A stretch of DNA of 33,434 nucleotides from a virus, in the IMG/VR virus record IMGVR_UViG_3300048914_000221, positions 1 to 33,434 of that record; one strand, given 5' to 3'. Under the pieces are notes generated by a model, which saw only the letters and a list, made by a program, of their open reading frames with translations, was not told where the DNA came from and did no database searches. The position numbers and the translations under genes are program-made. Of this stretch, positions 8,156 to 15,672 are shown in pieces. Within the stretch, counting starts at the first letter, position 1; every line of letters starts with the position of its first letter.

Positions 8156-10711
8156 ATGACGCTGTACACCTTCGGCGGGACTCCGGCTGACGTCCTCACC
8201 GACGACGCCGGCAACGTCGTCCCCGACTACCCGATCCTCGTCAAAGTGGCTGGCACCGGCGCCACGGTCACCGCCCTGTTCGAGGCGGACGGCACCACCC
8301 CCATCGCCACCCTTCGCACCAATGACGCCGACTCGAGCGCACCCGGCGCCGTGCGGACGTTCAAGGCAGCGGACGTCACCGAGATCGATTACGAGTACCT
8401 GGACGCGAGCAGCAGTCCGGTGCGCTGGTACCAGGCCGCGCGCGAGATCGCCTCGAGCGCGCTGCAGACCGCGCAGTCGGCCCTCGACGCCGTCGACGGG
8501 AAGCTCGACCTGGCCACGGGCGATGAGCAGGACGTGGCGGGCCCGGTCACCTTCCATGAACCGGTCACGTTCGAGGGGGACATCACGGCTCCGAACCTGC
8601 CCGACCTGCCCTCGGCCCGCTGGTTCATGGTCACCGGCGCGGTCGGCAACGGCAGTACCGACGACCGCGCCGTCATCCAGGCGCAACTCGACGCTGCACA
8701 CACGGCCGGCGGCGGAACGGTTTTCCTGCCCCCTGGGCGTACATACGGTGTCAGCACGTTCCTCGTGATCTACGACAACACCACGCTGTGGGCCTACGGC
8801 GCGACGTTGAAAGCGATCGGCACGAGCGCGGGCCTCCTGCGCAACTTCACGGGCAGCGAGACGTTCTCGGGCTACGCCGGCCACTCCCACATCCAGGTCC
8901 TCGGTGGCACCTGGGACGGCAACGCGGCCGACGCCGGCGTGGGCACGGTGACCAGCGAGACGGACATCATCAACTTCGTGCACTGCTCGGACATCACCGT
9001 GCGGGACGCCACGGTCCAGAACTGCAGCACGGCGCACGCGCTGGAGTTCAACAGCACCGACGGCGGCCGCGCCCTGAACTGCCGCTTCCTCGGCTTCAAG
9101 GACAACTCGGTCGGCTCCGTGCGCCAGTTCTCCGAGGCCGTCCAGATCGACATGGCCAAGAGCGGCAGCTCGTCCATCGGTTCCTTCGACAACACGGCCA
9201 GCAGGAACATCCTGGTGCAGGGCTGCTACTTCGGCCCGTCGAGCAGGCTCGGCGCCTACGGCCGCGCGGTCGGCTCCCACACCCTGGCCGCCGGAGTCAC
9301 CTACGACAACATCCGCGTCCTCGACAACAGGATCGACTCCACCCTGCAGGAGGGCATCCAGGCCTACGGCTGGAAGCGCGCGGTCATCTCCCGCAACGTG
9401 ATCACGGGCACCGGCTACTCGGGGATCCTGGCCACCCTCACGGACCCGGCGACCACGTCGGTGGCGCCTTACCAGTTGGACATCTCCGACAACATCATCG
9501 ACGGGTGCGGCACGGACTCCGCGATCCGCGTCATCGCCTACGCCGCGTACAAGTACCCGGGCGTGAACATCGCCGACAACACGGTCCGCTCCATCACCGG
9601 CAACGGCATTCACTGCGAGCACTGCCAGGCCCCGAACATCACCGGCAACAAGGTCGACAGCACCACGTCCACGGGCATCTACGCCCACTACAGCGACAGC
9701 GCGACCTTGTCCGGCAACACGCTCCGCTCGATCGGCTCCAACGCGCTCAACGTATCCGGGTCCGTCGGAGCGAACGTCACCGGGAACACCGTGGACACGA
9801 CCAGCAGCAACTTCGGGGCGTTCATCGGCCAGGGCGCGGACGGCACGACGAACTCCACGGACGCAGTCGTCACCGGCAACCAGATCGTGTCACCGGCATC
9901 GTCGGGAATCCGCCTATCGACCAACGCCACCGGCTGCCTGGTCACCGGGAACAAGGTCCGCAAGGGCGGCGGCGCGGCCACCAGCGCCCTGTCCATGGCC
10001 GCCTCGGCGACCGGCTGCACGGTTCTCGGCAACGACTTCTCCGGCAACAGCTGGTCGGCGTCCACCGCCATGAGCGTGTCCACCTCCGTCCCGGTCACCG
10101 GCCCGGGCGGCATGCAGGCCCTGCCCGGCTCCAACACCGTCGACACCGACCTCTCGCCGCTGCCCTCTCTCGAGGCGGCGATGCGGCCCTCCGGCCGGTA
10201 CGAGACGACCAGCCGCCTGCGGCTCGGAACGTCCTCCACGCCGACCAGCGGCACTCTGTACTTGGTCCCCATCTGGCTCCCCAAGGGCCTGGTCATCAGC
10301 AACATCAGCTTCGCGTCCGGCAGCACCGCCGCAACCACGCCGACCAACTGGTGGTTCACCCTGCACAACAGCTCGAAGGTGGCCCTGGCCCGCACCGCTG
10401 ACCAGACCACGACGGCGTGGGCGGCGAACACCGTGATGACCAAGGCCATCGCCCAGACGACCGCGGGCTCCGCGTCGAGCTACACCACCACCTACGCGGG
10501 CCTGCACTACCTCGGCGTCATGATCAAAGCGACGACGAACCCGACCCTGATCAGCGAGGGTTCCATGCCCGACGTCGTCGCCAGCCCGAGCCCGGGCCTC
10601 GGCGGCACCGACGCGGGCCTGTCCACCCCGCCCACCGTCACCGCCGGTGCGTTCACCGCCGGCGCCTTCGGTACGGGCTCCGGGATCCTCGCCTACGGCT
10701 ACGTCACCTGA
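8156..10711 (+). CDS. Tailspike with pectate-lyase-like beta-helix domain
   Basis: An 851-residue protein starting at ATG 8156 after a GAAGGGAG site. Residues 1-140 form a likely attachment module (beta strands, then an Ala-rich helix). From about residue 155 there is a Pectate_lyase_3-type entry motif (GAVGNGSTDDRAVIQAQLDAA and GGGTVFLPPG are its parts), followed by a long right-handed beta-helix with many NxI/NTV-type turns (for example NRIDSTLQEGIQAYG, NVITGTGYSGI). The C-terminal 170 residues (from about YETTSRLRLGT) form a separate beta module seen on other actinophage spikes. Such proteins bind and often cleave surface polysaccharide. Depolymerase activity is inferred; catalytic acids cannot be named safely by eye. 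Confidence 0.88.
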   Translation: MTLYTFGGTPADVLTDDAGNVVPDYPILVKVAGTGATVTALFEADGTTPIATLRTNDADSSAPGAVRTFKAADVTEIDYEYLDASSSPVRWYQAAREIASSALQTAQSALDAVDGKLDLATGDEQDVAGPVTFHEPVTFEGDITAPNLPDLPSARWFMVTGAVGNGSTDDRAVIQAQLDAAHTAGGGTVFLPPGRTYGVSTFLVIYDNTTLWAYGATLKAIGTSAGLLRNFTGSETFSGYAGHSHIQVLGGTWDGNAADAGVGTVTSETDIINFVHCSDITVRDATVQNCSTAHALEFNSTDGGRALNCRFLGFKDNSVGSVRQFSEAVQIDMAKSGSSSIGSFDNTASRNILVQGCYFGPSSRLGAYGRAVGSHTLAAGVTYDNIRVLDNRIDSTLQEGIQAYGWKRAVISRNVITGTGYSGILATLTDPATTSVAPYQLDISDNIIDGCGTDSAIRVIAYAAYKYPGVNIADNTVRSITGNGIHCEHCQAPNITGNKVDSTTSTGIYAHYSDSATLSGNTLRSIGSNALNVSGSVGANVTGNTVDTTSSNFGAFIGQGADGTTNSTDAVVTGNQIVSPASSGIRLSTNATGCLVTGNKVRKGGGAATSALSMAASATGCTVLGNDFSGNSWSASTAMSVSTSVPVTGPGGMQALPGSNTVDTDLSPLPSLEAAMRPSGRYETTSRLRLGTSSTPTSGTLYLVPIWLPKGLVISNISFASGSTAATTPTNWWFTLHNSSKVALARTADQTTTAWAANTVMTKAIAQTTAGSASSYTTTYAGLHYLGVMIKATTNPTLISEGSMPDVVASPSPGLGGTDAGLSTPPTVTAGAFTAGAFGTGSGILAYGYVT

Positions 10712-10727
10712 CAGCCCGTCCACCCAC

Positions 10728-10756
10728 GCCCCGACCCATCCGGCCGGGGCCTTTCT
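10728..10756 (+). terminator. Possible terminator after the tailspike gene
   Basis: A six-pair stem (GCCCCG at 10728-10733 with CGGGGC at 10745-10750) and an 11-base loop, followed by CTTTCT. It lies between the tailspike stop and the endolysin start, so it may lower read-through into lysis genes. The stem is short, so this is only moderately likely. Confidence 0.4.
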
Positions 10757-10775
10757 CATGTCTGGAGGCAGCACG

Positions 10776-11615
10776 TTGAAGCTCGTCACCCGTGCCCAGC
10801 TCGGTTGGCCGGCCTCGGCCGCGCCGATACAGACGTCCACCAAGGGCGTGAAGGTCCACTACGAGGGGACCGCAGTGAGCACGAAGCTGCTCACGGATCA
10901 CGCCGCCTGTCTCGCCGAATGGCAGGCCATCCGTAAGAGCCACCTGGCGAACAAGGTCGAGAACTACTCCGACATCGCCTACAACTACGGCGCCTGCCTC
11001 CACGGCTACCTCCTCGAAGGCCGCGGCATCGGCCGCCGAACCGGCGCCAACGGCAACCAGCCGCTGAACATCGCGCACTACGCCATCGTCGGCCTGGTCG
11101 GCAGCGAGGGCCTGACCGAGCCGAACGACCTGATGCTCGGCGCAATCCGCGATGGCATCGAGCTGCTCCGCCAGCACGGTGCAGGCGACGAGATCAAGGG
11201 ACACCGCGACGGCTACGCCACGGCCTGCCCCGGCGGTCCGCTCTACGCCTGGGTCCAGAAGGGTGCACCCCGCCCGGCCGGATCGGTTACCGATCCCGGA
11301 ACACCCACCCCGGCGAAGCCGAAGGTCAGCCTCTCGCACGTCGTCTACGCGGCGCGCCATGATCCGGCCGCGGCGCAGGGACACACCACGTACAAGGCGG
11401 AAGTCCTGATCGTCGAGAAGGCACTGAAGGCTGAAGGATTCCTCTCCGCCCAGTACGTCGACGGCTCCTTCGGCTCGCTGACCGTCGGCGCCTACGCCCG
11501 CTGGCAGCGCTCGGCGGCCGGCGGCAACTACGTCGGCGACGCCGCCGACGGGATCCCCGGGTCCGCATCCCTCAAGCGCCTCGGCGCCAAGCACGGCTTC
11601 ACCGTCACCGACTAA
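10776..11615 (+). CDS. Endolysin: N-acetylmuramoyl-L-alanine amidase with C-terminal wall-binding domain
   Basis: A 279-residue lysin when started at TTG 10776. I prefer TTG because GGAGG at 10764-10768 is spaced seven bases before it; an in-frame ATG at 10758 lies upstream of that site. Residues 25-160 are a PGRP/amidase_2 domain. Probable zinc ligands are His28 (KVHYEG), His143 (KGHRD) and Cys151 (TACPGG), with Tyr69 in SDIAYNYG nearby. It would cut the bond between MurNAc and L-Ala of peptidoglycan. A Pro/Thr linker (165-182) leads to a 95-residue C-terminal domain resembling the peptidoglycan-binding type (YVDGSFGSLTVGAYARWQ). Holin-like genes follow directly. Confidence 0.93.
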   Translation: MKLVTRAQLGWPASAAPIQTSTKGVKVHYEGTAVSTKLLTDHAACLAEWQAIRKSHLANKVENYSDIAYNYGACLHGYLLEGRGIGRRTGANGNQPLNIAHYAIVGLVGSEGLTEPNDLMLGAIRDGIELLRQHGAGDEIKGHRDGYATACPGGPLYAWVQKGAPRPAGSVTDPGTPTPAKPKVSLSHVVYAARHDPAAAQGHTTYKAEVLIVEKALKAEGFLSAQYVDGSFGSLTVGAYARWQRSAAGGNYVGDAADGIPGSASLKRLGAKHGFTVTD

Positions 11616-11635
11616 CCGGAAGAATCGAGACCATC

Positions 11636-12001
11636 ATGAAGATCCTCGGCAGAGAGCCCGCTGTGGTTCTCGGCGTCGTGTCCGGCGCCCTGTCCCTGCT
11701 CGTCACCTTCGGGGTCGGCCTGTCCTCGGAGCAGGCGGGTGCGATCGTCGCCGTCATCTCCGCCGTGTTCGCCGCGATCACCGCGTGGGTGACCCGGCCC
11801 ATCGTGCCGTCCGCGTTCACGGGCCTCGTCGCCGCAGCCGTCGCGCTCCTCGCGGCCTTCCATTTCGACGTCGCACCCGAGACCGTCGGTTCCCTGAACG
11901 CCCTCGTTCTCGCCCTGCTCGTATTCATCACCCGCGGGCAGGTCTCCCCGTCGAAGCCCGACGCCCCCGCTTCGGCAGGCACTAGCCCGGCAGGCGTGTA
12001 G
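11636..12001 (+). CDS. Putative holin
   Basis: A 121-residue membrane protein with a GGAAG site upstream of ATG 11636. It has three likely transmembrane segments, at about residues 9-29, 34-54 and 60-78, and a shorter fourth hydrophobic stretch near 85-98. The polar Pro/Ser/Ala-rich tail is 20 residues long. Size, topology and position right after the endolysin fit a holin that lets the lysin reach the wall. Its stop is directly followed by the next GTG start. The alternative is a non-pore membrane protein of the same cassette. Confidence 0.75.
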   Translation: MKILGREPAVVLGVVSGALSLLVTFGVGLSSEQAGAIVAVISAVFAAITAWVTRPIVPSAFTGLVAAAVALLAAFHFDVAPETVGSLNALVLALLVFITRGQVSPSKPDAPASAGTSPAGV

Positions 12002-12427
12002 GTGCCGCGCCGGGTGGTCCGGCGGCTGGGCAGGCTGCTCGGCCGCCGCGGCGCATTCCTGCTGCCCTACGGAACCGTGTGGGCGCTGTACGGGTACGCG
12101 CAGATCGTGTCCCCGCAGCCCGACCAGCGCGGTCTGACCCTGGCTACGCAGGTCATGCCGCTGCACGTGTGGGGCTGGCTGTGGATTGCCGCCGGGATTA
12201 CGGGTGCCATCTCTGCCTGGCTGCCGCAGGGCGCCGACTGGGCGGGGTTTCTGGCACTGCCGCTGATCGTGCTGCCGTGGATGCTGTCCTACCTGACGGC
12301 CTGGATCCAGGGCGACTTCCCGAGGGGGTGGGTGTCCGCCGCAGTGTGGGCTGCGATAGCCGTTCCCGTCCTGGTGGTGGCGGGATGGCGCGAGCCGCCC
12401 CGCGTGAAGAGAGTGCGAGTCGAGTGA
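12002..12427 (+). CDS. Membrane protein of the lysis cassette, unknown
   Basis: A 141-residue protein starting with GTG 12002 directly after the TAG of the holin-like gene. No good ribosome binding site is visible, so translation is probably coupled. A basic N-terminus (RRVVRRLGRLLGRRG) is followed by four likely membrane segments, about residues 18-38, 55-73, 80-98 and 108-127, and a basic C-terminus. It could be a second holin, an antiholin or a host-exclusion protein; sequence alone does not decide. Its TGA overlaps the next ATG by one base. Confidence 0.65.
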   Translation: MPRRVVRRLGRLLGRRGAFLLPYGTVWALYGYAQIVSPQPDQRGLTLATQVMPLHVWGWLWIAAGITGAISAWLPQGADWAGFLALPLIVLPWMLSYLTAWIQGDFPRGWVSAAVWAAIAVPVLVVAGWREPPRVKRVRVE

Positions 12428-12780
12428 TGGGCGTAGACACCTGGATTCAGGCGGGTATGGCGGTGGTCGGGTCGGCGGGCGCGATCGTGTCCGCCCGATC
12501 GGCGCGCAGGACGAAGCGGCAGGAGAAGCGCGACGACTTCACCGAGATCAAGACGGCGCTCAATGAGCGAATCGACGATCTCAAGGAAGACATCGCTGGC
12601 CAGCAAGTCCAGATCACAGGCCAGCAGGAGCAGATCACCGGGCAGGGTGCGGCGATCTCCTGGCTGGTCGTCGACCGCCGCGGCCTCGTCAGCACGATCC
12701 GCAGCGCTGGGCTCAAGCCGCCGCCAGCGCGCCCGATCCCCGATCGGGCCAAGCCGTACCTCGACAGCATCGACGTGTAG
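12427..12780 (+). CDS. Membrane-anchored coiled-coil protein of the lysis region
   Basis: A 117-residue protein starting at ATG 12427 in a TGATG overlap. A weak N-terminal hydrophobic segment (residues 5-23) is followed by a basic patch and a helical coiled coil. Residues about 58-78 contain an exact heptad pattern (GQQVQIT, GQQEQIT, GQGAAIS), encoded by 21-bp tandem units. The C-terminus is Pro-rich. The form, one anchor plus an extended helix, recalls DUF2746-type phage proteins and membrane partners of holins. Function is unproven; it may be a lysis accessory or a structural linker. Confidence 0.65.
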   Translation: MGVDTWIQAGMAVVGSAGAIVSARSARRTKRQEKRDDFTEIKTALNERIDDLKEDIAGQQVQITGQQEQITGQGAAISWLVVDRRGLVSTIRSAGLKPPPARPIPDRAKPYLDSIDV

Positions 12781-12795
12781 GAACAGGAGATACCG

Positions 12796-13242
12796 ATGGC
12801 CGACTTCGTCTTCAACGTCGCCCTGGGCAAGCTGGCGTACTACGCCTCTCTGCCCGGCGCGAACGACGCCTTGGTCGTGGTGCCGCTGGAGACCAGCGGG
12901 CTGGAGACCGATGCCGTCCTGCGCGACAAGGACGACCTCGCCGCCGTGGTCGCCGGCACCACGAACGAACAGGCGACCGTCGGCCGTAAGACCCTCGCGT
13001 CCGTCACCGTCACCGTCGACGACACCAACGACAGGGTCGCGCTCGACGCGGCCGACGTCGTCTGGACCACACCGACCGGCAACGCGATCAGCGCCTTCGT
13101 TATCGGCTACGTGCCCGACACGACCAGCCCGAGCGACTCGACCGTGATCCCGCTGACCAAGCACGGACTGACGTGGTCGCCAGACGGTAACGCGTTCACG
13201 CTCGGGATCGCCGACTTCTTCCGGGCCAACTCCTCCGCGTAG
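12796..13242 (+). CDS. Phage surface or fibre-associated protein, unknown
   Basis: A 148-residue soluble protein. ATG 12796 has AGGAGA about eight bases upstream. It is beta-rich, with a repeated Thr/Val pattern (LASVTVTVDDTNDRVALDAADV) and an aromatic C-terminus. I do not recognise a characterised family, although similar short proteins lie beyond the lysis genes of other Streptomyces phages. Location between the lysis cassette and a repeat-bearing fibre gene suggests a decoration or fibre part. The next gene starts two bases after its stop. Confidence 0.65.
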   Translation: MADFVFNVALGKLAYYASLPGANDALVVVPLETSGLETDAVLRDKDDLAAVVAGTTNEQATVGRKTLASVTVTVDDTNDRVALDAADVVWTTPTGNAISAFVIGYVPDTTSPSDSTVIPLTKHGLTWSPDGNAFTLGIADFFRANSSA

Positions 13243-13244
13243 CC

Positions 13245-14219
13245 GTGACGAACTTCAGCGACAGCTTCGACCGCACCAACTCCACCGACCTGGGCGCCTC
13301 GTGGGTGGAGGTCTCAGGCGACTGGTCGATCGCCGCCAACCAGCTCAGCCCCGGGGCGGCAGGCGGCACGATCATCCTGCGCGCGGCTGGTGCGATGGCT
13401 GGCGCCGACCACTACGTCCAGACCACGATCGCCGCCACCACAGCGGCCAGCCACGGCATCTGGGGCAGAGGCAACTCGAACATCAGCCAGGGCTACTTGC
13501 TCCGCAACGACGGCTCCGGCTGGGACCTCTTCGCCGTCGTCGGCGGCAGCTTCACGGTCATCGGTTCCTACGCCGTAGCCGCCGCGCCTGGTGACGTGGT
13601 CAAGCTCGAGATGATCGGCTCCTCGATCAAGGGCTACATCAACGGGGTCACTCGCATCAGCGTCACGGACACCGCCGTCACAACGGGCACGAGCGTCGGC
13701 TTCCGGTCTGAGTCCTCCGGTGCCATCAAGTTCGACGACTTCTCTGCGGCGGACATCTCCGCCGGCGCGACCCTCGGTATCGCGGCCGAAGTGGACGCCG
13801 CCCAGCCGATGGCCGGGGCCAAAGCGGCCACGCTCGGCACGGCCGCGGAGGTGTCCACCGCGCAGCCCCTGGCCGGCGCCAAGTTCGCGACGCTCACCTC
13901 GGCCGGCGAGCTGGACACAGCGCAGCCGCTCACCGGAGGGAAGACGGCGACCCTCGGCCTTGCGACGGCGGTTGAGACCGCGCAGCCGCTCACCGGGTCT
14001 GTCACCGCAGTGCTCGGCACGGCGACCGCGGTTGAGACGGCGATGCCGCTCACCGGCAGCAAGACCGCCGTCCTCAGCACCGCGCACGAGGTCGACACGG
14101 CGCGCCCGCTCACCGTGCCGTCCACCATCGTGCCCAGCCCGGAACGGACGTACCAGATCCCCGCCGAGGAGCGGCGCCTCACCGTGGCCGCCGAGAACCG
14201 CACCATGATCGTGAGGTAG
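13245..14219 (+). CDS. Fibre or surface protein: concanavalin-like domain plus six 20-residue repeats
   Basis: A 324-residue protein starting with GTG 13245, two bases after the previous stop, so probably translationally coupled. Residues 1-170 resemble a concanavalin A/LamG-like beta-sandwich (DSFDRTNSTDLGASW at the start, GDVVKLEMIGSSIKGYINGV later), a fold that often binds sugars. Residues 175-294 are six consecutive 20-residue units of the type ATLG-TA-EV-TAQPL-G-K. A short C-terminal segment ending NRTMIVR is well ordered and may attach to a partner. Sugar binding on the virion surface is inferred. Confidence 0.75.
   Translation: MTNFSDSFDRTNSTDLGASWVEVSGDWSIAANQLSPGAAGGTIILRAAGAMAGADHYVQTTIAATTAASHGIWGRGNSNISQGYLLRNDGSGWDLFAVVGGSFTVIGSYAVAAAPGDVVKLEMIGSSIKGYINGVTRISVTDTAVTTGTSVGFRSESSGAIKFDDFSAADISAGATLGIAAEVDAAQPMAGAKAATLGTAAEVSTAQPLAGAKFATLTSAGELDTAQPLTGGKTATLGLATAVETAQPLTGSVTAVLGTATAVETAMPLTGSKTAVLSTAHEVDTARPLTVPSTIVPSPERTYQIPAEERRLTVAAENRTMIVR
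13767..14126 (+). repeat. Six 60-bp tandem coding repeats
   Basis: Six in-frame units of 60 bases encode the ATLG...AQPL...K repeats. Units differ at many synonymous and some amino-acid positions, so the array is old rather than a recent slip. The conserved core is A-Q-P-L in the middle of each unit. Confidence 0.9.
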
Positions 14220-14224
14220 GCCGC

Positions 14225-14503
14225 ATGTCCGACCGGTACATCAAAGACCCGAGCGCGCTACTGGAGTACACCTGGGACTGGGCGCTGTGGCTGGCCGACG
14301 GCGACGACACGATCGGCTCGGCGACGGTCACCGTCCCTGATGGGCTGACGGCTGTCGGGGCGCCCGCGGTTGGCGACGCTGCCGTCACCCAGCGAATCTC
14401 CGGCGGGACGGTCGGCGAGACGTACACGGCGGTCTGTCAGATCACGACGGTCGGCGGGCTGATCGATGAACGGTCGATCTACCTCACCATCCGCAACCAG
14501 TGA
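14225..14503 (+). CDS. Fibre-tail adaptor-like protein
   Basis: A 92-residue protein starting at ATG 14225. It opens with KDPSALLEYTWDWALWLADGDD and continues as a small Ig-like beta domain (SATVTVPDGL, ISGGTVGETYTAVCQITT, RSIYLTIRNQ). This arrangement is the one I know from proteins named phage fiber-tail adaptor. It would link a fibre or spike to the particle. It lies just after the repeat fibre gene, which supports this. The name is from memory without a search. Confidence 0.65.
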   Translation: MSDRYIKDPSALLEYTWDWALWLADGDDTIGSATVTVPDGLTAVGAPAVGDAAVTQRISGGTVGETYTAVCQITTVGGLIDERSIYLTIRNQ

Positions 14504-14514
14504 GGAGAAGCCCA

Positions 14515-14598
14515 GTGGACGATGATCCCCCTCCGCCGTTCTGGTTGTCGCCGCGCCCGTTCCTCGAACCCGACTGGCCGGACGACGACGAAGACTGA
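14515..14598 (+). CDS. Tiny acidic proline-rich protein (27 residues)
   Basis: GTG 14515 follows GAGGAG at 14502-14507, itself overlapping the upstream stop. The product is 27 residues, with a DDDPPPPFWLSP start and a WPDDDED end. A strong hairpin begins four bases after its stop. A good ribosome binding site, tight spacing and a highly biased composition argue that it is translated. The function is unknown; similar proline-aromatic-acidic peptides occur at the end of late operons in related phages, by my recollection. Confidence 0.55.
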   Translation: MDDDPPPPFWLSPRPFLEPDWPDDDED

Positions 14599-14602
14599 CG
14601 AC

Positions 14603-14639
14603 GCCCCCGCTCTGCTGCCAACTGGCAGCGGGCGGGGGC
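14603..14639. terminator. Strong bidirectional terminator closing the late operon
   Basis: GCCCCCGC at 14603-14610 pairs with GCGGGGGC at 14632-14639. An inner CTGCTGCC/GGCAGCGG-type stem closes on a short loop. It lies between the last late gene (+) and a leftward gene ending at 14651, so it can end transcription from both sides. As usual in GC-rich phages there is no long T-run. Confidence 0.8.
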
Positions 14640-14650
14640 GCTTCGCCGTG

Positions 14651-14938
14651 TCAGAACGGGGCGTCGCCGTTGCCGACGATGTTGTAGAAGAAGGGGGAGC
14701 CGGGGGTGCGAGGACTGTCGTTCGTCTGCGTGCGGATGAATGCGCCCTCAGTGCCGTCCGGCAGCCGCAGCCGGTAGCCGTCAGCCTTGTTCTTCAGGTC
14801 ACCCCAGTGCTCCCCAGGGATCGTGAGTCTGCCGAACCAGGACTCCAGCCTGTCCTGCCGACTGCGCAGGTCTGCTCCGACGGTGAACTCTGCACCCTCG
14901 TCCGTGATCAGGACGGCGGGCCCTTGGTAGATCGCCAT
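14651..14938 (-). CDS. Hypothetical protein, conserved type in actinophages
   Basis: A 95-residue protein on the minus strand with ATG at 14938. It begins MAIYQGPAVLITDEGAEF and ends IVGNGDAPF, with a central RLRLPDGTEGAFI strand. I recognise this pattern (small beta protein, N-terminal YxGPA, C-terminal GNGxAPF) from Streptomyces genomes, but no function is known to me. No ribosome binding site precedes the ATG. A TAGCGT hexamer ends six bases before it, so a leaderless message is likely. It is divergent from the serine recombinase gene across a 156-base gap. Confidence 0.75.
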   Translation of the reverse strand: MAIYQGPAVLITDEGAEFTVGADLRSRQDRLESWFGRLTIPGEHWGDLKNKADGYRLRLPDGTEGAFIRTQTNDSPRTPGSPFFYNIVGNGDAPF

Positions 14939-14944
14939 GACTGG

Positions 14945-14950
14945 ACGCTA
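14945..14950 (-). promoter_or_regulatory. Candidate -10 for a leaderless transcript
   Basis: On the minus strand TAGCGT is followed by six bases and then ATG at 14938. This places transcription start on or next to the start codon. No Shine-Dalgarno motif is present. A TTGACA occurs further upstream but is spaced too closely to be a normal -35 for this hexamer. Confidence 0.4.
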
Positions 14951-14983
14951 TCCACCGTGTCAAATTCTCGGCGTCCGCAAACG

Positions 14984-15003
14984 ACCGTCTGTCGACAGAC
15001 GGT
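14984..15003. promoter_or_regulatory. Perfect 20-bp palindrome between divergent genes
   Basis: The half-site ACCGTCTGTC is followed directly by its exact reverse complement. With one unpaired base the symmetry extends to an outer ACG/CGT. It lies in the control region shared by the leftward 14938 gene and the serine recombinase. It could be the recombinase operator, a crossover or accessory site, or the site of another dimeric regulator. Confidence 0.75.
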
Positions 15004-15082
15004 ACGTCAACTCCGTTACTGCAGGACGAGAGTGACGAAAACCCGTGTCCTCAACTATGACGCACAAAGGGATAGCAATCGC

Positions 15083-15088
15083 TACACT
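15083..15088 (+). promoter_or_regulatory. Candidate -10 for leaderless recombinase transcript
   Basis: TACACT ends six bases before ATG 15095 and there is no ribosome binding site in between. This spacing predicts transcription starting at the ATG. It mirrors the arrangement of the divergent gene at 14938. Confidence 0.4.
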
Positions 15089-15094
15089 TACGGT

Positions 15095-15670
15095 ATGAGG
15101 ATCGGATACGGCCGGGTCTCCACCCGCGACCAGAACCCAGACGCACAGAAGGACGCCCTCGCTGCCGCAGACTGCGACCACGTGTTCGTCGACAAGGCAT
15201 CCGGCAAGCTCGCCTCCCGCCCCGAACTCGACAAGGCGCTCATCGCCGCACGCGAGGGCGACGAGTTCGTCGTCACTAAGCTCGACCGGCTCGGCCGCTC
15301 CCTGAAGAACCTCATCGAGCTGTCCGAGCAGCTCCAGGAGAAGGGCGTCAGCCTCGTCGTGCTCGATCAGAAGATCGACACCAGTACGCCGGCTGGCCGG
15401 ATGTTCTTCCACATCCTCGGCGCCATCGCCGAGTTCGAGCGCGCACTCACCGTGGAACGCACCCACGACGGACTGGCTGCCGCTCGCGCCCGCGGCCGGG
15501 TCGGCGGCAGGAAGCAGGCCCTCAAGCCCCGCCAAGTCCAGCTCGCGCAGGAGATGTACGACGAGCTCGGCGACGACGGCAAGCGCAAGCACACCGTGCA
15601 GGGCATCGCCGACGAACTCGGCGTCGCCCGCACCACCATCTACCGATACCTCGAGAGGGAGGAGAAGTGA
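15095..15670 (+). CDS. Serine recombinase (resolvase/invertase family)
   Basis: A 191-residue protein of normal resolvase size. The N-terminal catalytic domain has YGRVST with nucleophile Ser9 and Arg7, and the KLDRLGRS motif with Arg65 and Arg68. The long helix follows (AEFERALTVERTHDGL, about 112-127), then GRVGGR and a C-terminal helix-turn-helix (HTVQGIADELGVARTTIYRYL, about 166-186, described by its ends). It would cut and rejoin DNA through a 5' phosphoserine link, for dimer resolution or inversion. ATG 15095 was chosen because the upstream open frame has no start signals. This is a second recombinase beside the tyrosine integrase at 19197-20576. Confidence 0.93.
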   Translation: MRIGYGRVSTRDQNPDAQKDALAAADCDHVFVDKASGKLASRPELDKALIAAREGDEFVVTKLDRLGRSLKNLIELSEQLQEKGVSLVVLDQKIDTSTPAGRMFFHILGAIAEFERALTVERTHDGLAAARARGRVGGRKQALKPRQVQLAQEMYDELGDDGKRKHTVQGIADELGVARTTIYRYLEREEK

Positions 15671-15672
15671 CC

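Noticed and set aside
8051-9688. A 545-residue minus-strand frame and a 537-residue plus-strand frame over the tailspike
   Set aside because: Both are shadows in biased composition. The tailspike frame has the beta-helix motifs and a proper ribosome binding site.
13767-14126. Possible CRISPR-like array
   Set aside because: The 60-base units are contiguous, in frame and differ as a protein repeat does. There are no unique spacers.
15095-15670. Serine recombinase as the phage integrase
   Set aside because: It is a short resolvase-type protein without the large C-terminal domains of serine integrases, and the tyrosine integrase lies directly at the att-like site.
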